Below, piece by piece: positions 1 through 6,866 of a stretch of DNA of 10,706 nucleotides. This stretch comes from CAINVV01 sp964506325 (GTDB lineage: Bacteria > Bacteroidota > Bacteroidia > Bacteroidales > Prolixibacteraceae): contig CAZDLO010000116.1 in the NCBI GenBank assembly GCA_964506325.1, positions 1 through 10,706 on the forward strand. Direction: 5' to 3'. Within the stretch, counting starts at the first letter, position 1. Each line of letters opens with the position of its first letter. The notes beneath the pieces are model-generated. The model was not told where the DNA came from. It worked only from the letters and a program-made list of their open reading frames with translations, and did no database searches. The translations under genes and the position numbers were made by a program.

Positions 1-67
1 GATTTCTTAAAGAGGTTTGATATAGTACATGACGAAAAGTATCTCTTCGAGTGGTTCGAATAATGGA

Positions 68-183
68 GACCTCGAAGAGGTCAAAGGTTTATAGGATACG
101 GGATTCCAGCCTGTCTGCGACCCCGCCGGGGTCGAACCTCCCGGCTCATTTCTTAATCTATAAACCTTAAATCCCTCCGGGAT
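68..183. repeat. Compound palindrome beside the tRNA gene
   Basis: Three short hairpins and a longer nested inverted repeat fill this stretch. The short ones are GACCTC-GAA-GAGGTC (68-82), GACCCC-GCC-GGGGTC (119-133) and ATCCC-TCC-GGGAT (171-183). An 11-bp perfect inverted repeat, AAGGTTTATAG (84-94) with CTATAAACCTT (158-168), encloses a 5-bp pair (99-103 with 139-143) and the central GC-rich hairpin. The minus strand is open from 213 to 7 but the 68-residue product matches no family I know and is probably a by-product of the palindromes. Its last residues (MYYIKPL from an internal ATG) resemble the start of GIY-YIG proteins, too little to call a gene remnant. It could be a dispersed intergenic repeat or a structured RNA. 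The palindromes are certain, the function is unknown. Confidence 0.6.
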
Positions 184-227
184 TAGGGAATGAGGACTTT
201 CCGAAACTACCACCCATTCGTACCCCT

Positions 228-265
228 AAAAATAAAAATCCCTGTAAACAATTTGCTTACAGGGA
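228..265 (-). terminator. Intrinsic terminator of tRNA-fMet
   Basis: On the minus strand, a 9-bp stem (TCCCTGTAA at 265-257 with TTACAGGGA at 247-239) closes a 9-nt loop and is followed by a T-rich tract, TTTTTATTTTT. It begins 8 nt past the tRNA 3' end, the expected place for a rho-independent terminator of the tRNA transcript. Confidence 0.85.
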
Positions 266-273
266 CCTCTTTG

Positions 274-346
<73 letters not shown>

Positions 347-383
347 GTATATTTTTAACTCAGCTGTGTCTGTTTTGTGAGTG

Positions 384-413
384 CAAAGATAGCCAATTTT
401 TCCGATACTGCAA
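384..413 (-). promoter_or_regulatory. Bacteroidota-type promoter for tRNA-fMet
   Basis: On the minus strand TATCTTTG (391-384) matches the -7 consensus TAnnTTTG exactly, and TTG (413-411) lies 19 nt upstream at the -33 position. Transcription would start about 30 nt before the mature tRNA 5' end. Confidence 0.75.
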
Positions 414-415
414 TA

Positions 416-442
416 TTGATGTGAGATTTTTGTGTATGTTTG
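416..442 (+). promoter_or_regulatory. Probable promoter of the M23-dxr-rseP cluster
   Basis: TATGTTTG (435-442) is a perfect TAnnTTTG -7 box. TTG at 416-418 could be the -33 element, with a spacer of 16 nt, which is shorter than usual. Initiation around 448-452 would exclude the upstream ATG at 432 and leave a short leader before the ATG at 465, so this element decides the start of the next gene. It lies back-to-back with the tRNA promoter, and the two -33 regions nearly touch. Confidence 0.5.
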
Positions 443-464
443 GAAATCCAAGAATTTTGAACCC

Positions 465-1328
465 ATGGCGGCAGAAAGAAAGCGAGATCAGTTGAAAAAA
501 TTGTTCCAGAACCCCTATCGGATCGTCATTTTTAACGACCTCAACCTTCACATAATCAAGCAAATAAGATTTAGCGCCCGTACTTTGGTCCTGGGGGTGG
601 TTGGTGCTGTGGTCGCAATTATTATTGGGGTTACCATTCTCATTGCCTTTACTCCGTTGCGGGAGTATATTCCTGGATATCCCAGCGGTAAACTACGTCA
701 GAGGTTAATTCGGAATGAACTGGTAACAGACTCCCTGCAGGAAAAAATCAGCCTGAACGAGCGCTATTTTCACGATTTGCGTGCCATGCTGAGTGGGGAT
801 AATACTCTGGATACCATAGCCCGGAGAGATTCCTTTGTTCGCCCTAACCTGAATCAATTGAAGCGGATCAATCAGGACAGCCTTTTCAGGGAGGATCTGG
901 AACAAGAGCAGTTCAACCTTCATTTGACTTCAGGAAATCCAAGGAAAAGTGGTCTGGCAAGCCTTTTGTTTTTCCCTCCGCTAAAGGGGATGGTGACAGG
1001 CAAACAGGATATAGTTGCCGGTCATTACGGGGTAGATGTGGTGGCCAAACCAAACGCAAGGATTTCTGCAGCTCTGGATGGAACTGTTGTCTTTTCTGAC
1101 TGGACCATGGAGGCCGGTTATGTTATCATCATCCAGCATGATCAAAATATTGTAACCAGCTATAAGCACAACTCCGAATTACTCAAAAGGCAAGGGGAGA
1201 AAGTGAAAGCCGGGGAAGTGATTGCCATCATGGGAAATACCGGAAAGGAGACCACTGGCCCTCACCTGCATTTCGAAATATGGATGAATGGCAATCCCAT
1301 TAATCCTGAAGATTACATCAGTTTTTAA
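465..1328 (+). CDS. M23 family (LytM-type) metallopeptidase, membrane-anchored
   Basis: Predicted zinc peptidase acting on peptidoglycan cross-links in the periplasm. With the start at 465 the protein is 287 residues. A basic N-terminus is followed by one hydrophobic segment (about residues 40-62), a charged linker of roughly 110 residues and a C-terminal M23 domain (about 170-287). Zinc ligands are visible: H187 and D191 in HYGVD, and H269 in GPHLHFE. H267 of the same motif and H235 in YKH are the other conserved histidines, so the enzyme looks active. An in-frame ATG at 432 would add 11 residues but lies upstream of the predicted transcription start, so I prefer 465. Only 12 nt separate it from dxr, suggesting co-transcription. 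The family is certain; the exact bond cut and any role in division or elongation are not known. Confidence 0.9.
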   Translation: MAAERKRDQLKKLFQNPYRIVIFNDLNLHIIKQIRFSARTLVLGVVGAVVAIIIGVTILIAFTPLREYIPGYPSGKLRQRLIRNELVTDSLQEKISLNERYFHDLRAMLSGDNTLDTIARRDSFVRPNLNQLKRINQDSLFREDLEQEQFNLHLTSGNPRKSGLASLLFFPPLKGMVTGKQDIVAGHYGVDVVAKPNARISAALDGTVVFSDWTMEAGYVIIIQHDQNIVTSYKHNSELLKRQGEKVKAGEVIAIMGNTGKETTGPHLHFEIWMNGNPINPEDYISF

Positions 1329-1340
1329 ACATTTGCCTAC

Positions 1341-2501
1341 ATGAAGAAAATTGCCCTGCTCGGTTCAACAGGATCAATCGGTCAGCAGACACTGGATGTA
1401 ATTGAGAACAATCCCGATCTTTTTTCAGTTGAAGTTCTGACTGCCAACAACAATGTAGGGCTGCTGATTGAACAGGCTCTGAAATTCAGGCCAAACGTGG
1501 TTGTTATCAGCAATGAGAATAAATACAACCTGGTAAAAGAGGCTCTGGAAGGAGAACCAATAAAAGTCTATGCAGGTTATGATGCCATTACGCAGGTTGT
1601 TGAAATGGGATCCATTGATACTGTTGTAACAGCCATGGTTGGCTTTTCGGGATTATTACCCACCTTAAGAGCGGTAAAGGCGGGAAAGCAGATCGCATTA
1701 GCCAACAAGGAAACTCTTGTCGTGGCAGGAGATCTTATTACCCGGCTTGCGCTTGAAAACAGGTCTGAAATATTACCCATAGATTCTGAGCATTCGGCCA
1801 TTTTTCAGTGCCTGATCGGGGAGGCCGATGATTCTGTCGAGAAAATCATCCTTACCTGTTCCGGTGGACCCTTTCATGGAAAGACCAGGGAGGAACTGGA
1901 AAAAGTTACATTGAAGGAAGCACTGAAGCACCCCAATTGGGACATGGGGGCCAAGATCACCATTGACTCGGCTACCCTGATGAACAAAGGATTTGAAGTA
2001 ATCGAAGCCAAATGGCTTTTCGGAGTGAAGCCTGAACAGATCGAGGTGGTAGTCCATCCGCAAAGCATCATCCACTCCATGGTCAGGTTTTGTGATGGCT
2101 CAATTAAGGCTCAGCTTGGTCTTCCTGATATGAGATTGCCCATTCAATTCGCTCTTGGCTACCCTTTTCGAATTAAAAACAGTTTGCCACGGTTTAACTT
2201 CGCGGATTATCCGACCTTTACATTCACAACTCCTGATACAAAAAATTTTCGTAACCTTGCACTTTCGTTTGAGGCCTTGCATAAAGGAGGCAACCTGGCC
2301 TGCGTATTAAATGCAGCCAATGAAGTTTCTGTCAGTGCTTTCCTCAATGAAAAAATTACTTTCCTTGATATCGCAAAAATCAACGAGCAGGTCATGGAAA
2401 AGGTTCCGTTTGTAAAAAACCCTGAACTGAATGATTACATGGAATCTGACAAAACAGCACGAATCTATGCAGAAGAGATAATCAGGCAAAGAAATCTGTA
2501 A
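1341..2501 (+). CDS. dxr: 1-deoxy-D-xylulose 5-phosphate reductoisomerase
   Basis: Cytoplasmic enzyme converting 1-deoxy-D-xylulose 5-phosphate to 2-C-methyl-D-erythritol 4-phosphate with NADPH, the committed step of the MEP isoprenoid pathway and the target of fosmidomycin. The 386-residue length is normal. The N-terminal Rossmann motif GSTGSIG is at residues 8-14, and NKET at 122-125. Metal ligands are D148 and E150 in PIDSEHSAI and E219 in MNKGFE. Substrate-binding residues include S174 in CSGGPF, H197 in HPNW, and N215 and K216. HPQSIIHSMV (239-248) is also conserved. No catalytic residue is missing. It follows the M23 gene by 12 nt and precedes rseP by about 100 nt, an order I associate with Bacteroidota. 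Isoprenoids from this pathway supply undecaprenyl phosphate for cell-wall synthesis, a plausible link to its neighbour. Confidence 0.98.
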   Translation: MKKIALLGSTGSIGQQTLDVIENNPDLFSVEVLTANNNVGLLIEQALKFRPNVVVISNENKYNLVKEALEGEPIKVYAGYDAITQVVEMGSIDTVVTAMVGFSGLLPTLRAVKAGKQIALANKETLVVAGDLITRLALENRSEILPIDSEHSAIFQCLIGEADDSVEKIILTCSGGPFHGKTREELEKVTLKEALKHPNWDMGAKITIDSATLMNKGFEVIEAKWLFGVKPEQIEVVVHPQSIIHSMVRFCDGSIKAQLGLPDMRLPIQFALGYPFRIKNSLPRFNFADYPTFTFTTPDTKNFRNLALSFEALHKGGNLACVLNAANEVSVSAFLNEKITFLDIAKINEQVMEKVPFVKNPELNDYMESDKTARIYAEEIIRQRNL

Positions 2502-2603
2502 TTCTGCAGACAATATTTAGTCCTACAAAGACCCGTAAGTGAATAGTTGGCAGGTTTCAGTATTTTGCTTCCGGAAATTATTAACAATGAAGAATTAGAC
2601 AAA

Positions 2604-3929
2604 ATGGTAATTTTGATCAAAGCAGCCCAACTTATTCTGAGTCTTTCCATACTGGTAATTATCCATGAATTCGGGCACTTTATCTTCGCCAAACTCTTTG
2701 GATGCAGGGTTGAGAAATTTTATTTGTTTTTCGATCCCTGGTTTTCACTTTTTAAAACCCAAAAAGGGGAAACAGAATATGGAGTTGGGTGGCTGCCTTT
2801 GGGTGGTTACGTGAAAATAGCAGGCATGATTGATGAATCCATGGACAAGGAGCAGATGAAATTGCCTCCCCAGCCTTGGGAGTTCCGGTCCAAGCCTACG
2901 TGGCAAAGGTTGCTGATCATGATTGGCGGGGTACTTTTCAACCTGATACTTGCCATTGCCCTTTACTCAATGCTGCTTTTTACCTGGGGAGAAGAGTATC
3001 TGCCCAATCAGAATGTCAAATACGGAATTGTTGCCTCAGATACCGGTCATGAGATTGGTCTAAAAAATGGGGATAAAATTCTTTCTGTGGATGGCAAACA
3101 GATTGAGAATTTTTCGAAAATAATTCCTACCATCGTTTTGGATGGGGCACAGACCATTGAGGTCCTGAGAGATACTCAAAAACTGACCCTGCAGGTAAAG
3201 AAGGAAATTATTCCAAAACTTCTTACCGACAAGAATATACTTTCCATTCGTGTGCCCTATTCCTGCAAAATTGCTGCCTTTGCCAAACAATCTTCCGCGC
3301 GGGATGCAGGACTTGAGATCGGGGATGAAATTTTATCTGCCGACAGCACCAAATTCACTTTTTATGATGAATTTGTAGATAAACTTGCCGCCTCCAAAGA
3401 GAAGGAGATCAGCCTTGAGGTGAGCAGAAACGGCGTTGTCTCTTTCCGTAAAGTCAGTATTGGTACTTCCGGATTGCTCGGAATTCAGAGGTCTTACGAT
3501 CTGCAGGGTGTATTTGAATACAAAACGATAAAATACAGTTTCGTGGAGTCTATCCCTGCCGGAATAACAAAAGGATATCATGCAGTCGGAGATTACCTTA
3601 AACAATTCAGGCTGCTATTCTCGCCTGAAACCAAGGCTTACGAATCGCTTGGCGGTTTTATTGCCATCGGGAATATCTTCCCCTCCATTTGGGATTGGGA
3701 ATCATTCTGGAACCTGACAGCTTTTCTTTCCATCATCCTTGCAGTTATGAATATTTTGCCTATTCCTGCACTGGACGGGGGTCATGTTCTTTTCCTCCTT
3801 TATGAAATCATTACCAGAAGGAAACCAAGCGATAAATTCCTGGAATATGCCCAAATCGGCGGTATGATTCTGCTTTTTGCCCTTTTGCTGTATGCCAATG
3901 GGAATGACATCTTAAAATTATTTAAATAG
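2604..3929 (+). CDS. rseP: RIP metalloprotease RseP (site-2 protease family)
   Basis: Inner-membrane zinc protease of the M50 family that cuts transmembrane segments, classically of anti-sigma factors, and also clears signal-peptide remnants. The chosen ATG at 2604 gives 441 residues starting MVILIKAAQ. A TTG start at 2547 would add 19 polar residues before the first membrane helix and is less likely. The motif HEFGH (21-25) lies in the first helix, with H21, E22 and H25 as catalytic and zinc residues. LDGGH near 390-394 supplies the third ligand, D391. A second hydrophobic segment is at about 101-127, two PDZ-like domains at about 141-199 and 221-286, and a last helix near the C-terminus. 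The double PDZ layout matches bacterial RseP. No anti-sigma or sigma factor gene is nearby, so the substrate cannot be guessed from context. Confidence 0.95.
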   Translation: MVILIKAAQLILSLSILVIIHEFGHFIFAKLFGCRVEKFYLFFDPWFSLFKTQKGETEYGVGWLPLGGYVKIAGMIDESMDKEQMKLPPQPWEFRSKPTWQRLLIMIGGVLFNLILAIALYSMLLFTWGEEYLPNQNVKYGIVASDTGHEIGLKNGDKILSVDGKQIENFSKIIPTIVLDGAQTIEVLRDTQKLTLQVKKEIIPKLLTDKNILSIRVPYSCKIAAFAKQSSARDAGLEIGDEILSADSTKFTFYDEFVDKLAASKEKEISLEVSRNGVVSFRKVSIGTSGLLGIQRSYDLQGVFEYKTIKYSFVESIPAGITKGYHAVGDYLKQFRLLFSPETKAYESLGGFIAIGNIFPSIWDWESFWNLTAFLSIILAVMNILPIPALDGGHVLFLLYEIITRRKPSDKFLEYAQIGGMILLFALLLYANGNDILKLFK

Positions 3930-4048
3930 AAAGAAATCGCCATTCATACATCACAGGAAAATTGATGGCAGGGTGTATTTGCCGGCATATTTATCTTACG
4001 TTTTGCAACAAATAATATCCAGATAAAATATTTCAATTAAAAGATTGT

Positions 4049-4056
4049 TATATTTG
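4049..4056 (+). promoter_or_regulatory. -7 box of the tatA promoter
   Basis: TATATTTG is a perfect TAnnTTTG -7 element, 24 nt before the tatA ATG. No clear TTTG is seen at the expected -33 spacing; the region there is A/T-rich. The 151-bp gap after rseP shows no good intrinsic terminator, so read-through from rseP is also possible. Confidence 0.6.
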
Positions 4057-4080
4057 CGGGAACAATAAAAACAGGAAGCT

Positions 4081-4293
4081 ATGAACTTATTTATACTTGG
4101 AGTTTTAAGTGGTGCTCATGTAATTTTGATTATTGCAGCCTTGCTGCTTCTGTTCGGTGGTAAGAAAATTCCTGAATTAATGGGTGGCCTTGGAAAAGGA
4201 ATGAAGGAATTCAAAAAGTCAATGAAAGATGACGATCAGGTAACACCTCCTGTACCTCCAACTGAAGAAAATAAAAACGAGCCTCTGAAGTAA
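4081..4293 (+). CDS. tatA: Sec-independent protein translocase subunit TatA/TatE
   Basis: Small pore-forming subunit of the twin-arginine pathway, which moves folded proteins across the inner membrane. At 70 residues it has the usual TatA plan: a hydrophobic N-terminal helix (about 4-24), the hinge FGGKKIPEL (25-33) containing the conserved FG and P, an amphipathic helix rich in Gly and Lys (about 34-48), and a short polar Pro/Glu tail. The lack of a long C-terminal extension favours TatA/E over TatB. No tatC or tatB gene is in the window, so this is an unlinked copy. It has its own -7 box and a strong terminator, so it appears monocistronic. Confidence 0.93.
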   Translation: MNLFILGVLSGAHVILIIAALLLLFGGKKIPELMGGLGKGMKEFKKSMKDDDQVTPPVPPTEENKNEPLK

Positions 4294-4320
4294 TCACTCA
4301 GGGAACCAAATCCATATACT

Positions 4321-4354
4321 AATACCCCGATGCATTTATCGGGGTATTTTTTTT
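4321..4354 (+). terminator. Intrinsic terminator after tatA
   Basis: A 10-bp perfect stem, AATACCCCGA (4321-4330) with TCGGGGTATT (4339-4348), closes an 8-nt loop and runs directly into an uninterrupted T tract ending at 4354. It sits 28 nt after the tatA stop. Confidence 0.93.
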
Positions 4355-4563
4355 GCGATTTACGGAAAATTCCCATCCTGATTTATACGTGCAATAAGTC
4401 CTTAAATTACAATTACTTAGGCTAAGGCATGAGGCAGAAATCAGTAAACAATGTTATTACTTGCTTAACATATTTATCTATTGTGCAAATTTTCTGTAAC
4501 GATTTGAATGGACCAACGTCTTATTGATGGGTAAACTAAATTGTAACCTTTAAAATTTGCGTT

Positions 4564-5283
4564 ATGAATAAAAAAATATGGAATAGCCTGGTGCTTTTTT
4601 GGCTTCTGACAATCTCTTTTTCAGCCACTTCCTGCATACCTCATATCCATGGAAATGGAAAAGTTGTGAAAGAAGAACGTAATGTATCCAGCTTTAATGA
4701 AATCACAGTAAGTACGGGTATTGAAGTTCTGATTAACCAGGATTCTTCTGAAAAAATAGTAGTTGAAACCGATGAGAACATTCAGAAAATACTCAAAACA
4801 GAAGTTCATGGAGGCAAACTGAAAATATACCTCGAAGAGGGAATTCAGCACGCCAAAGAGATGAAAGTCTATGTTACTGTGAAACAAATAAATTCATTGG
4901 AAGCCAATTCAGGATCCGAGGTCAAATCCGGCAACAAGATTACCTCCGAAAACCTGAAAATATCCTCTTCCAGCGGTTCAGAAGTGAAGATGGAAGTCGC
5001 CTGCAACCAGCTGAAAGTAGACTCAAGCAGTGGCAGTGAACTTCACGTTTCGGGGTCATCCCAATTTATTGAGGCTGAAAGTTCAAGCGGTTCAGAGCTT
5101 GATGCCTCCGGGTTGGTGGCAGAGAAATGCGTTGCTTCGGCATCCAGCGGATCAGACCTCAGTGTTCATGCGACAAAGGAGATTAAGGCAAATGCCAGCA
5201 GCGGATCTGAGATTGATGTTCTGGGCAATCCTTCCATGCGTGATACCAACATTTCCAGCGGAGGTGATGTAACCTTCAGATAA
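4564..5283 (+). CDS. DUF2807 (head GIN domain) protein, probable lipoprotein, acidic ladder
   Basis: Exported protein of 239 residues in the DUF2807 family, which Pfam describes as a putative auto-transporter adhesin head domain; its function is not established. The signal peptide (about 1-23) ends in ATSC, so C24 could be lipidated, though the lipobox is weak. The N-terminal part carries the family hallmark GIEVLI (52-57). From residue 116 the motif SGSE/SGSD recurs seven times (116, 137, 156, 175, 195, 213, and SGGD at 232) at intervals of 18-21 residues, as expected for rungs of a stacked beta structure. Each rung presents an acidic residue: E119, E140, E159, E178, D198, E216, D235. The next gene is a tandem paralogue. 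No perfect -7 box was found upstream; AAAATTTG at 4552-4559 is a one-mismatch candidate. Confidence 0.87.
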   Translation: MNKKIWNSLVLFWLLTISFSATSCIPHIHGNGKVVKEERNVSSFNEITVSTGIEVLINQDSSEKIVVETDENIQKILKTEVHGGKLKIYLEEGIQHAKEMKVYVTVKQINSLEANSGSEVKSGNKITSENLKISSSSGSEVKMEVACNQLKVDSSSGSELHVSGSSQFIEAESSSGSELDASGLVAEKCVASASSGSDLSVHATKEIKANASSGSEIDVLGNPSMRDTNISSGGDVTFR

Positions 5284-5308
5284 CTCATCCCAATATATAC
5301 CACCAGAA

Positions 5309-5358
5309 GAATGGTTAGGCCGGATTCCGGTTTAACCATTCGCCTTTTCAGGCTTTTT
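5309..5358 (+). terminator. Probable terminator between the DUF2807 paralogues
   Basis: A long hairpin has the outer stem GAATGGTTA (5309-5317) with TAACCATTC (5333-5341) and an inner CCGG/CCGG pair. It is followed by a small GCC...GGC hairpin (5342-5353) and TTTTT (5354-5358). The large hairpin lacks an immediate T tract, so the smaller one may be the working terminator. It suggests the two paralogues are at least partly transcribed separately. Confidence 0.55.
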
Positions 5359-5433
5359 AGGTTATCCATTTTTGCAACAATTGAAATTTTCACCCGTCCT
5401 TAGTCTGTAATAAATACTAAAAAACGATGTATC

Positions 5434-6147
5434 ATGGTACGACAAAACTGGTTCGGTATAAAATCATTTTTATTTGTAATCGGCTTACTGGCAGGAATAA
5501 ACGCGATGGCACATACCTATGGGAATCTCGTCAAAGAAGAACGCAACCTCTCAGGGTTTAATGCCATTTCTGTTCAAAATGCGATCCACCTGGTGATTAC
5601 TCAGGGCACATCGGAGAAAGTAACAGTCGAAGCAAAAGACGATATTCTGCATCATTTGTACACAGAAGTGACAGCCGGTGTATTGAAAATCGGCGTAAAA
5701 GGCCGGGTCATCAATACCGGTGAAATGAATGTTTATGTAACCGTCAAGGAATTTAAATCGCTTGAATCGGGGTCAGCATCTAAAGTTCAGGGTGAGGGGA
5801 AAATTGTAACCGGAGATTTGAGGATCTCATCCGGCAGCGCATCCGCTGTGAAAATAGATCTTAAATGTGACAAGCTGGAGATCAGGTCAGGAAGTGCGGC
5901 AAAAATCAGGATATCAGGTTCTGCACAGTCCGTTTCTATTGAAAGTTCAAGCGCTGCATCGGTAGATTTGTATGACCTTAAAGCAGAAAAAGGGGAAATA
6001 GAGGCGTCCAGCGCCGCTTCGGTCAAGGTCCATATTACACGTGAAGTTGAAGCAAAAGCCAGCAGTGCGGCACATATCTCAATAACAGGGAATCCGGCTT
6101 CAAGGAACAGCACCAGTTCAAGCGGAGGTTCTGTCAGTTACAGATAG
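5434..6147 (+). CDS. DUF2807 (head GIN domain) protein, secreted, neutral ladder
   Basis: Second DUF2807 protein, 237 residues, 150 bp downstream of its paralogue. The signal peptide (about 1-26) ends AMA|H, fitting signal peptidase I, and there is no lipobox cysteine, so it is probably soluble in the periplasm or outside the cell. It shares VKEERN near the mature N-terminus, YVTVK before the ladder and a closing GNP...SSGG segment with its neighbour. Hydrophobic residues that follow each turn (118, 139, 158, 177, 197, 215, 234) have the same spacing as in the upstream paralogue. The turn sequence, however, is SAS or SAA followed by K, A, S or H instead of SGSE. The two proteins look like a duplication with the ladder surface changed. 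Function is unknown; adhesion or envelope-stress roles are guesses. Confidence 0.85.
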   Translation: MVRQNWFGIKSFLFVIGLLAGINAMAHTYGNLVKEERNLSGFNAISVQNAIHLVITQGTSEKVTVEAKDDILHHLYTEVTAGVLKIGVKGRVINTGEMNVYVTVKEFKSLESGSASKVQGEGKIVTGDLRISSGSASAVKIDLKCDKLEIRSGSAAKIRISGSAQSVSIESSSAASVDLYDLKAEKGEIEASSAASVKVHITREVEAKASSAAHISITGNPASRNSTSSSGGSVSYR

Positions 6148-6199
6148 GCAAAAAAAATGCACGCATAGTATCCAAAAGGTATGCGTGCATTTTTTTGCC
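6147..6199. terminator. Bidirectional terminator between convergent genes
   Basis: An 11-bp perfect stem, ATGCACGCATA (6157-6167) with TATGCGTGCAT (6180-6190), is flanked by eight A's on the left and seven T's on the right. A GGC/GCC pair (6147-6149, 6197-6199) extends it. The symmetry gives a T tract on either strand, so it can end both the rightward DUF2807 transcript and the leftward rnr-tetR transcript. Confidence 0.93.
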
Positions 6200-6208
6200 A
6201 ATTGGGCT

Positions 6209-6811
6209 TTAATCTCTTCTCATGATGCCGAAACAAATGATTTTGACAATGGCGTCCACGCTCTTTCCAAGATCATTGGAGCGGTAGGGACCTGCTGAAA
6301 GTGGCATCTCAAGTCCACGGATGGCAGTTGTGATACCAATGGCAACAAGGGTAAAGTCTTTGATGACAAATTTGTGCTGCCGGGCACCTTCAAGCAGAAT
6401 GCGTTTCATCATCCGTATTTCTTCCTGGTCATACTGGGATTTGATTTTATCGATGAACTCAACAGCAGCAGTATCATTTTCAATGGCATTGTAAAAATTG
6501 GCCAGTTGCCTGTAGGTAGTGATTTTGGTCATCACGTAGTCACGTAATTTATCCGCGGGATCCATATCCTTTTGCAACACCTTGGCCAGCTCTACCCTAA
6601 GGATATCAGCCTCTTTCTGAATCACCTCCTGGAACAAATCTTCCTTACTGCTAAAGTAATAATAGAGCGAGCTTTTACCTTTCCTGACGGCATTGGCTAT
6701 ATCATCCAAAGTTGTCTTTTTGTACCCGAATTTGCTGAAAATCTCCTGCGCTATCGTTAAGATATTTTCGCGTACCGCATCTTTTTTTGTGCCTAAGTTT
6801 TCGTTGCTCAT
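6209..6811 (-). CDS. TetR/AcrR family transcriptional regulator
   Basis: A 200-residue one-component repressor-type regulator. The N-terminal TetR domain spans about residues 13-60: AQEIFSKFGYKKTT, then a helix-turn-helix at about 34-53 containing LDDIANAVRKGKSSLYYYF, and the typical continuation SSKEDLFQEV. The C-terminal helical part would bind an inducer and is too variable to identify one. It starts 32 bp after the rnr stop on the same strand, so it may be co-transcribed, but it also has a promoter-like element of its own (6835-6866). No transporter or enzyme of the kind TetR proteins usually control is adjacent, so its targets may be itself or distant genes. Confidence 0.93.
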   Translation of the reverse strand: MSNENLGTKKDAVRENILTIAQEIFSKFGYKKTTLDDIANAVRKGKSSLYYYFSSKEDLFQEVIQKEADILRVELAKVLQKDMDPADKLRDYVMTKITTYRQLANFYNAIENDTAAVEFIDKIKSQYDQEEIRMMKRILLEGARQHKFVIKDFTLVAIGITTAIRGLEMPLSAGPYRSNDLGKSVDAIVKIICFGIMRRD

Positions 6812-6814
6812 TGG

Positions 6815-6831
6815 TTTAGTTAATCTTTAGT
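6815..6831. promoter_or_regulatory. Candidate operator in front of the TetR gene
   Basis: TTTAGT occurs twice (6815-6820 and 6826-6831) with an 11-bp period, about one helical turn. The pair is bracketed by the inverted repeat TTGGT (6811-6815) and ACCAA (6833-6837). The site lies between the -7 box and the start codon, where an autorepressor could bind. The repeats are short and A/T-rich, so chance is possible. Confidence 0.25.
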
Positions 6832-6834
6832 GAC

Positions 6835-6866
6835 CAAATATAATTATTTTGTTGAAGAAACTACAA
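6835..6866 (-). promoter_or_regulatory. Promoter of the TetR gene
   Basis: On the minus strand TATATTTG (6842-6835) is a perfect TAnnTTTG -7 box. TTG (6866-6864) sits 21 nt upstream. The -33 part lies inside the last codons of rnr, so the regulator can be expressed independently of rnr. Confidence 0.6.

Noticed and set aside
432..464. Upstream ATG extending the M23 peptidase by 11 residues
   Set aside because: It lies before or within the TATGTTTG -7 box, so it would probably not be in the mRNA, and the extra residues show no conserved feature.
2547..2603. TTG start adding 19 residues to RseP
   Set aside because: The extension is polar and precedes the normal short N-terminus before the HEFGH helix; the ATG at 2604 gives the usual family length.
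5787..6113. 108-codon open frame on the minus strand
   Set aside because: It is antisense to the repetitive Ser/Ala ladder of the second DUF2807 gene, whose codon bias removes antisense stops.
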